64,000 nucleotides of DNA from Roseivirga seohaensis (GCF_001592945.1 NZ_LRPB01000034.1:248001-312000); one strand, 5' to 3'; shown: positions 28,493 to 37,342, counted from the stretch's first letter. Translations and numbers: made by a program. The notes: generated by a model from the letters alone, not told the origin.

Positions 28493-28818
28493 TCTTGAGT
28501 TGATAGTTGTGGAATTATACTCCAAAAAGACTGGCGCAGTGATTGGGCTTCTCTCAAAGATTTAAAGCCGTAAGCGGTGACCTTGAAAAAACGCTTGCTC
28601 TTCCCTCCTCTAGTCTTGGTTGCTCCACCTACACTTGATTCTAAAAAACCCTTCTCCTCCAACCGATAAAGCGCAGTATGGATTGCGCTAATATTTACTT
28701 TTCGATCGGCCTTCTCTTCAATTTCGCTTTTTACCACCACAGCATAAGCGTTATCATTGAGTGCGGCAACTGCTAAAAGCACTAATTCCTCAAATTCTCC
28801 TAAGTGTGTCCCTCTCAT
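28489..28818 (-). CDS. PadR family transcriptional regulator
   Basis: This 109-residue winged-helix regulator contains LGEFEELVLLAVAALNDNAYAVVVKSEIEEKADRKVNISAIHTALYRLEEKGFLES, the typical PadR recognition-helix region. A short C-terminal helix dimerises. It overlaps the permease start by 4 bases (ATGA) and so is translationally coupled to it; it probably represses the pair. The candidate operator TTGTAAACAA lies 23 bases upstream. Confidence 0.9.
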   Translation of the reverse strand: MRGTHLGEFEELVLLAVAALNDNAYAVVVKSEIEEKADRKVNISAIHTALYRLEEKGFLESSVGGATKTRGGKSKRFFKVTAYGFKSLREAQSLRQSFWSIIPQLSTQE

Positions 28819-28840
28819 TGAATCAATATTATCATCACTT

Positions 28841-28850
28841 TTGTAAACAA
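28841..28850. promoter_or_regulatory. Candidate PadR operator
   Basis: The palindrome TTGTAAACAA lies 22 bases before the PadR start. The second PadR gene of the window has a related dyad (TTGTAT-GTT-ATACAA) at about the same place. The link to PadR binding is inferred. The remaining gap to 29077 shows nothing else I can name. Confidence 0.35.
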
Positions 28851-29077
28851 TATACTCAAAGCATTGAGAAAGGTTACAAAAGCGCGTTGCTTTTTATGCT
28901 CATATAGTTAACGATGTGTGCAATCTTATCCATGCTTTGTAGAAAACTATCACATAACGATTCATACATTAACAATACAAACAACAGATAAAAAACTAAC
29001 AAACAGACACTTACGAAAGTGATTAATTATTGGAACAGGCGTTGCAACATAGGAAGCATCACTAAACAATAAAAATC

Positions 29078-29269
29078 ATGAGTGCAACAACAGATAAAAT
29101 CAAAGGAAATTGGAATCAACTTAAAGGCAAAGTGAAACAAAAGTATGGTAACCTTACCGATGACGATTTGACTTATGCCGAAGGCCAAGAAGATGAATTA
29201 ATTGGCAGAATTCAAGAGAAAACCGGTGAGTCAAAAGAATCAGTAAAAAAATTCATTGACTCCCTTTAA
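29078..29269 (+). CDS. CsbD family stress-response protein
   Basis: The 63-residue, highly charged, helical protein has the CsbD pattern: DKIKGNWNQLKGKVKQKYGNLTDDDLTYAEGQEDELIGRIQEKTG. CsbD-like proteins are abundant under general stress (sigma-B in Bacillus; YjbJ in Escherichia) but have no known biochemical function. It is monocistronic with its own terminator and opens a set of small stress-type genes (29078-31221). Confidence 0.92.
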   Translation: MSATTDKIKGNWNQLKGKVKQKYGNLTDDDLTYAEGQEDELIGRIQEKTGESKESVKKFIDSL

Positions 29270-29276
29270 ACCTAAA

Positions 29277-29307
29277 AAGGCCCAGTAGAGTAATCCACTG
29301 GGCTTTT
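29277..29307 (+). terminator. Intrinsic terminator of the CsbD gene
   Basis: Perfect stem GCCCAGT / ACTGGGC with a 10-base loop, extended by AA/TT pairs and followed by TTTT, 8 bases after the CsbD stop. Confidence 0.85.
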
Positions 29308-29397
29308 CAACTAATCAATATTTATTGTTTAACCCACGGTGAACGATCGGTTTGTTTAACTCTAAACAATGCGTAACACCAAAAAACAAATCAAAAA

Positions 29398-29958
29398 ATG
29401 GAAAATTTAGAAGGAAAGAAAGTAGCCATTTTAGCCACAAATGGTTTTGAAGAATCAGAATTAACATCTCCTAAAAGTGCTTTGGAAAAAGCAGGAGCAA
29501 CTACCCATGTGATTGCTCCCGAAAGCGGAACGATTAAAGGTTGGAAAGATGGCAATTGGAGCAAAGACGTAGATGTAGATGCTGTTTTGGATAACGTAGA
29601 TGCTTCGGATTATAACGCTCTCGTATTGCCGGGGGGAGTAATTAACCCTGACTTATTAAGAAGAAATGACAAAGCCATTGAGTTTATAAGAAGCTTTTTT
29701 AAAGCGCATAAGCCTGTAGCTGCTATTTGCCATGGACCTCAGTTGCTTATTGAGGCAGAAGTAGTAGAAGGTCGTAAAATGACATCTTTTTCCTCCATCA
29801 GAAAAGATTTAGAAAACGCAGGAGCACACTGGGTAGATCAAGAAGTAGTGGTTGATGAAGGACTCGTTACTTCAAGAAGCCCAGAAGACCTAGATGCTTT
29901 TAATGCAAAAGTAGTTGAAGAAGTAGCTGAAGGTAAACACGAAGAACAAACTGCCTAA
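29398..29958 (+). CDS. DJ-1/PfpI family protein (type 1 glutamine amidotransferase-like)
   Basis: This 186-residue cytoplasmic protein has the PfpI fold: KVAILATNGFEESELTSP with the acidic partner Glu18, VLPGGVINPDLLR, and the nucleophile elbow AAICHGPQLL with Cys111-His112. The family includes intracellular proteases and protein/DNA deglycases that reverse methylglyoxal adducts. Which applies cannot be read from sequence. The acidic tail is usual for Bacteroidota members. The neighbours are other stress-type genes. Confidence 0.9.
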   Translation: MENLEGKKVAILATNGFEESELTSPKSALEKAGATTHVIAPESGTIKGWKDGNWSKDVDVDAVLDNVDASDYNALVLPGGVINPDLLRRNDKAIEFIRSFFKAHKPVAAICHGPQLLIEAEVVEGRKMTSFSSIRKDLENAGAHWVDQEVVVDEGLVTSRSPEDLDAFNAKVVEEVAEGKHEEQTA

Positions 29959-30051
29959 ACAGCTTATCATTAAAAATTTAAGGGGCTACCTGTAAAGCGG
30001 ATGTCAGGTTTTTGGTTTAATATTCTGCTTTTAGGGTGCCTCTTTCCTTTT

Positions 30052-30297
30052 TCAATCTTCGCGAAGTGCGTCAATTAATTGCTGCTTATTCATCTTAGAT
30101 CGACCATCAATTCCAACTTGTTTGGCTTTATCATATAGTTCGGACTTGGTTCGCTCTTCATAAGGTTTTGCTTTACCTCCTTTTACTCCACTATCAGGTG
30201 TGTTGGCAATTCTAGCAGCTTTTTCTTTACTCATTCCTTGGTCTCTCAAGGCTTCGTATTGTTTTTCGTTTTTAATTCTGGGCATATTTTTCATCAT
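30052..30297 (-). CDS. Rho-N domain small basic protein
   Basis: The product is about 81 residues from the first of three clustered ATGs (30297, 30294, 30285). The N-terminal half (MPRIKNEKQYEALRDQGMSK and KAARIANTPDSG) is a helical KH-type motif seen in small plasmid/stress proteins. The C-terminal half (KSELYDKAKQVGIDGRSKMNKQQLIDAL) is the Rho termination factor N-terminal (SAP-like) module, which binds nucleic acid. Translation from an upstream TTG (30351) would add hydrophobic residues unlike the family. The role is unknown; it stands between PfpI and flavodoxin-like genes. Confidence 0.7.
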   Translation of the reverse strand: MMKNMPRIKNEKQYEALRDQGMSKEKAARIANTPDSGVKGGKAKPYEERTKSELYDKAKQVGIDGRSKMNKQQLIDALRED

Positions 30298-30510
30298 TAT
30301 AAAATTTAGTTCAATGGCATTAACACCATTGCCGTACCAAAAAATTAACAACTATAAATCAATAAGTTAGTAAAACATTCTCGTGGTGAAAACTGCGCAA
30401 ACTGTAGAAGCTTGTAAACAAGTTTATCGACAAAACTACCTGCCACTAAATAAGTTTTAACATACCCTGACTAAACCAGTTACACTATTAAATAACTCAA
30501 ACCCTATATT

Positions 30511-31221
30511 ATGAAGGATATAGATTTCACATCGTTAAAAGCATTATATATCAATTGCACGCTGAAAAAATCTCCAGAAGAAAGTCACACTCATGGACTT
30601 ATGAGGGTTTCTATGGACATTATGGATAAGGAAGGAGTTGCTGTTGATCACATTCGATTGGTAGATCATGATGTGGCTTTTGGTGTATACCCCGACATGA
30701 CCGAACAAGGATGGGGAAAAGACGAATGGCCAGAATTAGTGAAACGCGTATTAGATGCTGATATTCTCATTATCGGAACTCCCATTTGGCTGGGTGAAAA
30801 GTCGTCAGTGGCTCAAAAACTTATTGAACGCCTATACGCCATGAGTGGCATGCAAAACGATAAAGGCCAATACCTTTTTTATGGCAAAGTAGGCGGATGC
30901 GTAATTACAGGTAATGAAGATGGAGTAAAACACAATGCCATGTCAATACTTTATGCTTTGCAACATATTGGCTATTCTATTGCACCTCAATCAGATTGCG
31001 GATGGCTTGGCGAAATTGGGCCTGGACCGAGTTACTTAGACAAAGAATCAAACGCCAGTCAAAATGATTTCACTAATCGTAATACCACTTTTATGACCTA
31101 CAATCTTTTGCACCTAGGAAAAATGTTAAAAGAAGCTGGTGGTTATTCTGCTTATGGTAACTCGAGAAAAGATTGGGATAATGGCAACCGATGGAGCTTT
31201 GAAAATCCGGAATACAGATAA
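30511..31221 (+). CDS. Flavodoxin-like NAD(P)H-dependent oxidoreductase
   Basis: This 236-residue protein has the flavodoxin-like FMN-binding fold: ALYINCTLKKSPEESHTHGLM (phosphate loop) near residue 10-30, ADILIIGTPIWLGEKSSVAQKLIERL in the middle (the FMN-contacting TPIWLG motif), and YFGKVGGCVITGNEDGVKH-like glycine-rich loop later. Members of the NADPH-dependent FMN reductase family reduce quinones, nitro compounds or flavin. The electron donor and acceptor are not evident here. It is followed by a convergent OmpA-like gene 8 bases away. Confidence 0.85.
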   Translation: MKDIDFTSLKALYINCTLKKSPEESHTHGLMRVSMDIMDKEGVAVDHIRLVDHDVAFGVYPDMTEQGWGKDEWPELVKRVLDADILIIGTPIWLGEKSSVAQKLIERLYAMSGMQNDKGQYLFYGKVGGCVITGNEDGVKHNAMSILYALQHIGYSIAPQSDCGWLGEIGPGPSYLDKESNASQNDFTNRNTTFMTYNLLHLGKMLKEAGGYSAYGNSRKDWDNGNRWSFENPEYR

Positions 31222-31229
31222 TAAACGTA

Positions 31230-31643
31230 TTAAATCGTGAGCCAAAAAATAATGTCCACCCTCCTATTCATGCGCCTACCATAGTTTGTAGAATTGTCGT
31301 AAGTGGGGTTAAAAAGTCCGAAATCTTTGATTTCAATAGACTCCCTTTTTATGTCTTTATTCTTTAATAGTATTTTTATAACCGACTGACTTCGTGCTTC
31401 AGAAAGCACTTCATTGTATTCACTTCCGCCCACATCATCTGTATGACTATGCACTGTAATCATAAAATTATGTACACTCGGAATGGAGTCAAGAAATGCC
31501 AATAACTGTTTAGAATCCTGAGAACTCACATAAGAACTTCCTCCTCTAAAAAACACACTCCGAATATAAGAAGGCTCTCCAACACCTTGGGCATTGGTAG
31601 GCAAGCAGGCAAAAATCAATATTGCTACGAGCAGGCTCTTCAT
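31230..31643 (-). CDS. Small OmpA C-terminal domain protein
   Basis: The 137-residue exported protein has a Sec signal (MKSLLVAILIFACLPTNAQG) followed directly by an OmpA/MotB peptidoglycan-binding domain: SVFFRGGSSYVSS, TVHSHTDDVGGSEYNEVLSEARSQSV and NYGRRMNRRVDIIF. The characteristic Asp (HTDDVG) and Arg (NRRVDI) that hold diaminopimelate are present. It has no barrel, so it is periplasmic and probably attaches to the cell wall. It is monocistronic. Confidence 0.88.
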   Translation of the reverse strand: MKSLLVAILIFACLPTNAQGVGEPSYIRSVFFRGGSSYVSSQDSKQLLAFLDSIPSVHNFMITVHSHTDDVGGSEYNEVLSEARSQSVIKILLKNKDIKRESIEIKDFGLFNPTYDNSTNYGRRMNRRVDIIFWLTI

Positions 31644-31747
31644 TACCCCTTAATTTATAGCATAAAAATGATTTATACATCTTTAGTAAAACCAAACAGA
31701 ATGGACAACCTTTATATTTCTGATATTCGGTAAATTTGAAGGGTTAT

Positions 31748-32233
31748 ATGAAAAATATCATTGTAATAATGGGTATTTCGGGCGCGGGAAAAAGTAACGT
31801 GGCTGAAGCTTTGTCTAAATCTCTACACCTTCCATATTTAGATGCAGACGATTTTCATTCAAAAGCTAACTTAATGAAAATGAGCAGCGGAACGCCATTA
31901 ACAGATGACGACCGATGGCCTTGGCTAGCCTCTATTGTAGAACACATTTTAAATACACACAGATCAGAATTTATTTTAGCCTGCTCAGCTTTAAAACAAT
32001 CTTACAGAGATTACCTTTCTCAAAGACTTTCTATTACATGGGTATTTTTAGATATCACTGAACATGAAGCAACTGCTAGGCTGGCAAATAGAAAGCAGCA
32101 TTATATGCAGGCTAGCTTAATTCAATCGCAATTAGCTACATTAGAAATACCAAAAAACGCTATCAAGATTAACGCTATAGATAAATTATCCTCCATTGTA
32201 AGTAGAATTGAATTGCAGCTAAAAAAGGATTAG
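31748..32233 (+). CDS. Gluconokinase
   Basis: This 161-residue kinase phosphorylates D-gluconate to 6-phosphogluconate with ATP. Walker A is GISGAGKS (residues 9-16). The family motifs are DADDFHSKANLMKMSSGTPL with DDDRWPWL, ACSALKQSYRDYL, and an LxD strand before the helix bundle. ATG 31748 is used; a TTG four codons upstream is less likely. A TAAATTTG box (31731-31738) just upstream matches a Bacteroidota -7 element, so the leader would be very short. Two genes on, 6-phosphogluconolactonase feeds the same intermediate. Confidence 0.9.
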   Translation: MKNIIVIMGISGAGKSNVAEALSKSLHLPYLDADDFHSKANLMKMSSGTPLTDDDRWPWLASIVEHILNTHRSEFILACSALKQSYRDYLSQRLSITWVFLDITEHEATARLANRKQHYMQASLIQSQLATLEIPKNAIKINAIDKLSSIVSRIELQLKKD

Positions 32234-32294
32234 GGGTGTTTTCATCAAAATTGATTTAGATTAAGTATTTTCACCAAGCACCTGTTCTTGCCTT

Positions 32295-33176
32295 ATGGAA
32301 AAGAGTATTAAAGAACTTATGAATGACCCTACTATCAGCAATTTGGTGATCGTTTTCGTTGGTCTATCTGTCATCTGGATACTGATTAAATTTATCCAGA
32401 ACAGATTCACTGGAAAAATCAAAGCAGCTGACAACCGGCACAGGACTAAAAAACTCATTAGTTTCATAGGTTATTTCTTGACCATAATTCTCATTACGAC
32501 TGTTTACAGCGACCGTTTAGGCGGTTTTGGTGTAGCGCTAGGCGTTGCTGGGGCTGGAATTGCCTTTGCCTTGCAAGAGGTAATTACAAGTGTTGCGGGT
32601 TGGTTGGCCATTGTATTTGGGAACTTCTATAAAACTGGCGACCGTGTTCAACTTGGCGGAATTAAAGGCGATGTAATGGATATTGGCGTTTTGCGCACCA
32701 CCCTTATGGAAGTTGGTCAGTGGGTAAATGGAGATTTATACAACGGTAGGATTGTAAGAATTTCGAACAGCTTTGTATTCAAAGAGCCTGTTTTCAACTA
32801 TTCAGCTGATTTTCCTTTTCTATGGGATGAAATGAAGATTCCGCTCAAAACCGAGTCGGATTACAAATATGCCAAAGAAGTTTTTCTGAAGATTATGGAC
32901 GAGTCATTGGGAAACTTTGCCAAAAACTCTCAAGATGCATGGAATAAAATGACCCAGAGTTTGTATGTAGAAAATGCACAAATCACACCTATGGTAAGTA
33001 TGTCTTTTGACGAAAGTTGGATGACTTTTACGCTACGATATGTTGTGAATTACAAAATGCGTAGAACTACAAAAGATATGCTCTACATTAAAATTTTGGA
33101 AGCCATAAAGGCAAGCAATAGCAAATTAAAAATTGCTTCAGCTGCCATAGAAGTTACCAATATGAATAAGAGTTAA
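32295..33176 (+). CDS. MscS-like mechanosensitive channel
   Basis: The 293-residue inner-membrane protein has two N-terminal helices (about 17-36, 56-74), then the pore-lining TM3 (LGVALGVAGAGIAFALQEVITSVAGWLAIVFG, glycine/alanine-rich) and the MscS beta domain (KTGDRVQLGGIKGDVMDIGVLRTTLMEV). The C-terminal domain mixes alpha and beta structure. It should open on membrane tension to release solutes or ions. It is encoded between gluconokinase and 6-phosphogluconolactonase, which is an unusual setting; the gap to pgl is 12 bases, so they are one operon. Confidence 0.9.
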   Translation: MEKSIKELMNDPTISNLVIVFVGLSVIWILIKFIQNRFTGKIKAADNRHRTKKLISFIGYFLTIILITTVYSDRLGGFGVALGVAGAGIAFALQEVITSVAGWLAIVFGNFYKTGDRVQLGGIKGDVMDIGVLRTTLMEVGQWVNGDLYNGRIVRISNSFVFKEPVFNYSADFPFLWDEMKIPLKTESDYKYAKEVFLKIMDESLGNFAKNSQDAWNKMTQSLYVENAQITPMVSMSFDESWMTFTLRYVVNYKMRRTTKDMLYIKILEAIKASNSKLKIASAAIEVTNMNKS

Positions 33177-33188
33177 GATTTTAATTCA

Positions 33189-33896
33189 ATGGAAATAAAA
33201 ACCTTTAAAAACCCCGAGGCTACAGCAAAAGCCTTTGCAGATTACCTGTGTGAAATTCAGCGAGAAGTAAATAGGCTGAATATTGCACTTTCAGGTGGTT
33301 CAACCCCCAAACTTCTATTTGAAATTCTAGTAAATAAATACTCAGACAAAATTGAATGGCCTAAATTCCATTTCTACTGGGGTGATGAACGCTGTGTACC
33401 ACCTACTTCTGGAGAAAGTAATTATGGAATGACGCACGAGTACCTCTTTCAGCATTTAGAAATTCCTGAAGAAAATATACATCGAGTTTTCGGTGAATGC
33501 GACCCAGATGAAGAAGCTGTCCGTTATGGAAAACTTATATCCGAAAACCTACCTCCGATTAACGGTTTACCGCAATTCGATTTAATAATACTTGGTTTGG
33601 GGGAAGACGGCCACACCGCTTCAATTTTCCCTCATCAAATGGAATTGCTCACTTCAAAGGAAGTTTGTGAAGTAGCAGAGCACCCAATATCTGGCCAAAA
33701 ACGAATTACACTTACAGGATCAGTCATTAACAACGCCAAAGAAGTTTGCTTTCTGGTAACCGGCCAAGCCAAAGCTGAAAAAGTAAACGAAGTCCTAAGT
33801 ATCACTGGCGACTGTGAGCGCTATCCAGCAACTTACATAAAGCCTAGCCATGGTAACCTGATTTGGTTTTTAGATAAGGCAGCTTCTGGAAAGTAA
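33189..33896 (+). CDS. pgl: 6-phosphogluconolactonase
   Basis: This 235-residue enzyme hydrolyses 6-phosphogluconolactone to 6-phosphogluconate in the oxidative pentose phosphate pathway. The DevB/Pgl family motifs are present: LSGGSTPKLLFE (about 38-49), FHFYWGDERCVPPTSGESNYGM (about 65-85), LGLGEDGHTASIFPH (about 133-147, with catalytic His) and KRITLTGSVINNAKEVCFLV (about 170-190). It lies 12 bases after the MscS gene. zwf and gnd are not in the window. Confidence 0.93.
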   Translation: MEIKTFKNPEATAKAFADYLCEIQREVNRLNIALSGGSTPKLLFEILVNKYSDKIEWPKFHFYWGDERCVPPTSGESNYGMTHEYLFQHLEIPEENIHRVFGECDPDEEAVRYGKLISENLPPINGLPQFDLIILGLGEDGHTASIFPHQMELLTSKEVCEVAEHPISGQKRITLTGSVINNAKEVCFLVTGQAKAEKVNEVLSITGDCERYPATYIKPSHGNLIWFLDKAASGK

Positions 33897-33954
33897 TAGA
33901 CCATAACTTCAATCTATCACTTTCCATTACATACAAAGTAGGCTTGTTCTAAAG

Positions 33955-34869
33955 TTAAAAGCTATCGCTCTGACGATAGGCTTCAATTACAGCCTCTTCG
34001 CCCTTTCTTCCAGACATAGAGTTACCATGTTCCATTCCTACTACTCCTTTAAACCCTTTGGAATGAATATGCTTAAACACATTTTTGTAGTTGATTTCGC
34101 CAGTAGTTGGTTCTTTTCTGCCAGGATTATCCCCCACTTGGAAATAAGCAATCTCGTCCCAACTCAAATCTATATTTGGAATAAGATTTCCTTCTTGAAT
34201 TTGCTGATGATAAATATCGAATAGAATTTTGCACGAAGGGCTGTCTACCGCTTTACAGATTTCAAAAGCTTGAGCGGATTTTGTAAGAAAAAGCCCAGGG
34301 TGATCTCTGAAATTGAGCGGTTCAAGCACCATGGTTAAACCGTGCGGCTCTAAAATAGCCGCGGCTTGTTTTAATGACTCAATCACATTGGCGGTTTGAT
34401 AGCCCATGTCTTTCCGCAAATCAACATGACCAGGAACCACCGTCATCCATTTGGCATTCACCCTTTTGGCTACTTCAACTGATTCTTTGATTTCCTTCAA
34501 AAACTGATCTCTCCAGTCTTGTTTACCTGAAGTCAAGTTTGGTTCCGTCCAGAAAATGGTATGCGCCACAAAAACACCCATGGTCATTCCATGCTTTTCC
34601 ATTTTACTGGCAATTTGCTTTTGTTCATCTAAGCTTCGGCCTTTCATTCCATTATCCTCCATAGACCTAAAACCTGCTTCATGCATAAAGTCCAACTCGT
34701 TCAAAACACCACCAGAGGCTGAACTTCTAAACATTCCAAAATGTGGCGCATAATTCAGTTTAAACGTTCCATTTTGAGTTGTTGCATTAGCAAAGGCACT
34801 ATATGGATTTGCAACCAAAGCGGCTGATGCACCCAGTAGGCCCGTCTTAAAAAAGTTTCTACGTTTCAT
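33955..34869 (-). CDS. Tat-exported sugar phosphate isomerase/epimerase-like TIM barrel
   Basis: This 304-residue protein has a twin-Arg signal (MKRRNFFKTGLLGASAALVANPYSAFA) and a xylose-isomerase-like TIM barrel of the hydroxypyruvate isomerase type: TMGVFVAHT, WMTVVPGHVDLR, LTMVLEPLNFRDHPGLFL with metal-binding Glu, ILFDIYHQQIQEG with Asp/His, and GVVGMEHG with a final Glu. It probably isomerises a sugar or sugar acid in the periplasm. It is the third gene of an operon (SUMF1 protein, Gfo/Idh oxidoreductase, this gene; gaps of 10 and 9 bases). Confidence 0.88.
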   Translation of the reverse strand: MKRRNFFKTGLLGASAALVANPYSAFANATTQNGTFKLNYAPHFGMFRSSASGGVLNELDFMHEAGFRSMEDNGMKGRSLDEQKQIASKMEKHGMTMGVFVAHTIFWTEPNLTSGKQDWRDQFLKEIKESVEVAKRVNAKWMTVVPGHVDLRKDMGYQTANVIESLKQAAAILEPHGLTMVLEPLNFRDHPGLFLTKSAQAFEICKAVDSPSCKILFDIYHQQIQEGNLIPNIDLSWDEIAYFQVGDNPGRKEPTTGEINYKNVFKHIHSKGFKGVVGMEHGNSMSGRKGEEAVIEAYRQSDSF

Positions 34870-34878
34870 AGTATAGAT

Positions 34879-36216
34879 TTAAAAGAATCTTGTTTTGCCC
34901 GGAACAGCGGCAGGATAAACGCCATTGGCGTCAGGTAAAATTGGGGCTTCATCATTAAATGAATTGAGATCTGGCACTAACTTTAAATCGCTGGCCATGG
35001 CTTCATCCCAAGTAATTACTTGCCCAGAGTAGGTGGCCATCCTACCCATAATGGCGGTCATGGTACTTTCAGCTCCATAATCAACATCATCTAGGCGATG
35101 CTCTCCTGCTTTTATGGCCGCAAATAATTCATTATGCTCTTGCTGATATGGGTTGATATCGTTCTGTCCGTTGTAGTTTAAAATGGACTGGCCATTTCTT
35201 CCTTTTACAATTCCAATATTTCCACCATTCACAGTAATATTTGCTTTAGTACCTTGAAAAACCTCTTCTACCCTATTCATACATCCGCGCTGATGCCTAC
35301 ATTGGCTAGAAATTACTTGACCTTCTGGATATACAAATTCGACAAAATGATGATCGAAAATGTGGCCGGTATCTTTTCCAATTCTAGTTTCTCGCCCTCC
35401 CATACCTTGCGCTGAAATTGGACGTGCACCGATGTACCAATTGGCCACATCTATGTTATGGATGTGTTGTTCTAAAATATGATCTCCGCAAATCCAAGTG
35501 AAGTAATACCAGTTGAGCATTTGGTACTCCAGTTCGGTTTGTCCTGCTACGCGCGGCCTTGTCCAAACACCTGCGCTGTTCCAATACACCTGACCCGAAA
35601 CGATATCGCCTACACTACCATTTTTTATTAGTTTTTCTACTTCTCTATAATTCTTCTGATAGTGCCTTTGCAACCCTACTACCACATTTAGCTTCTTTTG
35701 ACGAGCTAACTTACCTGCTTCCAATACTCGCTTAATTCCCACCACATCAGTGGCAACTGGCTTTTCCATAAATACATGCTTGCCTTGCTGAACGGCATAC
35801 TCAAAGTGTTGGGGGCGGAAACCTGGAGGGGTAGTCAAAATAACAACATCAGCCATATCAATGGCTTTTTTATAGCCATCAAAACTGGTGAATTTTGAAG
35901 CTTCTGTCACTTTCACTTTTCCTTGGTCTGCATACTTTGCAGATAGTCCTTTATAGCTTTCTTCCAATCGGTCGGAAAACACATCGGCCATGGCCACCAA
36001 ACGCACATCAGGATCAGCTTCAATGGCTTGTGAAGCAGCGCCTGTGCCTCTTCCACCGCAACCCACTAGTGCTACTTTTATTTCTCCTGCCCCACCAACA
36101 AAGGCACTCATGGAAAGGGGTAATGCACTTAATAAAGCACCCGTTCCTGCCACTCGTGCGGTAGTTTCTAGAAATTTTCTTCTGGTAGTAAAGTTTGTTT
36201 CAGTAAAGTCTTTCAT
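34879..36216 (-). CDS. Tat-exported Gfo/Idh/MocA family oxidoreductase
   Basis: This 445-residue protein has a twin-Arg signal (TRRKFLETTARVAGTGALLSALP) and then the NAD(P)-binding Rossmann domain (about 45-170: KVALVGCGGRGTGAASQAIEA, VILTTPPGFRPQHFEYAVQQGKHVFMEKPVATD). EKP is the family's cofactor-contacting motif. The C-terminal alpha/beta domain carries the substrate site (DHILEQHIHNIDVANWYIGARP). Such exported members act on sugars or polyols with bound cofactor. It is the second gene of a periplasmic sugar-metabolism operon. Confidence 0.9.
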   Translation of the reverse strand: MKDFTETNFTTRRKFLETTARVAGTGALLSALPLSMSAFVGGAGEIKVALVGCGGRGTGAASQAIEADPDVRLVAMADVFSDRLEESYKGLSAKYADQGKVKVTEASKFTSFDGYKKAIDMADVVILTTPPGFRPQHFEYAVQQGKHVFMEKPVATDVVGIKRVLEAGKLARQKKLNVVVGLQRHYQKNYREVEKLIKNGSVGDIVSGQVYWNSAGVWTRPRVAGQTELEYQMLNWYYFTWICGDHILEQHIHNIDVANWYIGARPISAQGMGGRETRIGKDTGHIFDHHFVEFVYPEGQVISSQCRHQRGCMNRVEEVFQGTKANITVNGGNIGIVKGRNGQSILNYNGQNDINPYQQEHNELFAAIKAGEHRLDDVDYGAESTMTAIMGRMATYSGQVITWDEAMASDLKLVPDLNSFNDEAPILPDANGVYPAAVPGKTRFF

Positions 36217-36226
36217 AACATTTCGA

Positions 36227-37201
36227 TTAATATTCTTTAATAGGTTTACCCCAATACTTTTCCCACTCAGCTTTAGGAGGGGCTACTTTTGGTCTTACAA
36301 TGCGAAATCCAACATGAGTAGCATCAGTGAGCCACCAAAGGCTTTTAGGAATTTGTGGATCTCTTTTTTTCCAGCTTTTGTCAGAAAAATCACGTGCTGC
36401 TGGTCTTAGTTTATCAGCATCATCTTTAAAAGAGCCTCCTTTCACTACCCTTGGGTATAATTCATCGGTAAATAGAACTGGATTCTTAGCTCCTTCAATT
36501 TCTTTATAATAGTTGGGATCGTAACTATCCAAAACCCATTCGGATGCATTTCCATACATATCATATAAACCCCATTTATTTGGAGCTTTCAGACCTCCTT
36601 TTTGTAGATTTTCGCCACTATTCTCTTTGTACCAAGCGTAATCATTAATGGCATCTGCTTCAAAGGGAAATGCTTTTTCACTATTGGTTCTAGCTGCATA
36701 TTCCCATTCTGCTTCAGTAGGCAGTCTGTAGAAATGCCCCGTTTTGGCACTTAGCCATTTACAAAAAGTGGCAGCAGCGTATTGGGTCACATTTATTAAT
36801 GGATAACCCGGCTTATTGAAATTTACATAGGGCATGGTTGCTCCAGAAATTCCATCAATTTGAATATCAACCTCCCTATCTCCTTCCGAAAGTTCATGGT
36901 CGGTTTCACGATACAAAAATAGTTCGAAAAGGTCCCAGGTTACCTCGTAGCTTCCCATCCAAAAATCATCTACCGAAACTTGATGAACGGGCCCTTCATC
37001 TTCCTTTCTTCCCTTTTCAGTCAATGGACTCCCGGCCTTAAATTGGCCTCCGGTAATCGGTACCATGTGAATGACTAAATCTGAGCCGGCAATTTCTTGA
37101 CTGTATTTAGAAAATTGGTTTTGCTCCAATTGTTCAGCGTCAGTCCACTGAACAGAGAAACAACAAACTAGGACTAGGCTTAGGCGTAAAAAAAATCTCA
37201 T
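36227..37201 (-). CDS. Secreted SUMF1 (formylglycine-generating-enzyme-like) domain protein
   Basis: This 324-residue protein has a Sec signal (MRFFLRLSLVLVCCFSVQWTDA) and a SUMF1/EgtB/PvdO domain (about 45-315): MVPITGGQFKAGSP, VDDFWMGSYEVTWDLFELF, YRLPTEAEWEYAART, NASEWVLDSY and VKGGSFKDDADKLRPAARD with HVGFRIVRP at the end. The two catalytic cysteines of true formylglycine-generating enzymes are absent from the C-terminal segment, so sulfatase maturation is unlikely; a binding or other oxidase role fits better. It is the first gene of the operon with the Gfo/Idh oxidoreductase and TIM-barrel protein. Confidence 0.88.
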   Translation of the reverse strand: MRFFLRLSLVLVCCFSVQWTDAEQLEQNQFSKYSQEIAGSDLVIHMVPITGGQFKAGSPLTEKGRKEDEGPVHQVSVDDFWMGSYEVTWDLFELFLYRETDHELSEGDREVDIQIDGISGATMPYVNFNKPGYPLINVTQYAAATFCKWLSAKTGHFYRLPTEAEWEYAARTNSEKAFPFEADAINDYAWYKENSGENLQKGGLKAPNKWGLYDMYGNASEWVLDSYDPNYYKEIEGAKNPVLFTDELYPRVVKGGSFKDDADKLRPAARDFSDKSWKKRDPQIPKSLWWLTDATHVGFRIVRPKVAPPKAEWEKYWGKPIKEY

Positions 37202-37303
37202 TCTATAAGGTTATGAAAAGCTAGTATGAGTCAAAAAATGAACTCTCTCACCTTACAAGATAAGACCTCCGTAATGAAAATAAAAGTGCAGCCTAAAAGG
37301 AAA

Positions 37304-37342
37304 ATCCATTCTAACAATTTATGTTCAACTGCTAGAATGGAT
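37304..37342 (-). terminator. Hairpin downstream of the second FtsX-type permease
   Basis: Perfect 10-base inverted repeat ATCCATTCTA / TAGAATGGAT with a 19-base loop, 43 bases past the permease stop on the minus strand and followed there by TTTTCCTTTT. It is plausibly the operon terminator; the long loop lowers confidence. The rest of the gap 37202-37385 shows nothing else. Confidence 0.55.
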
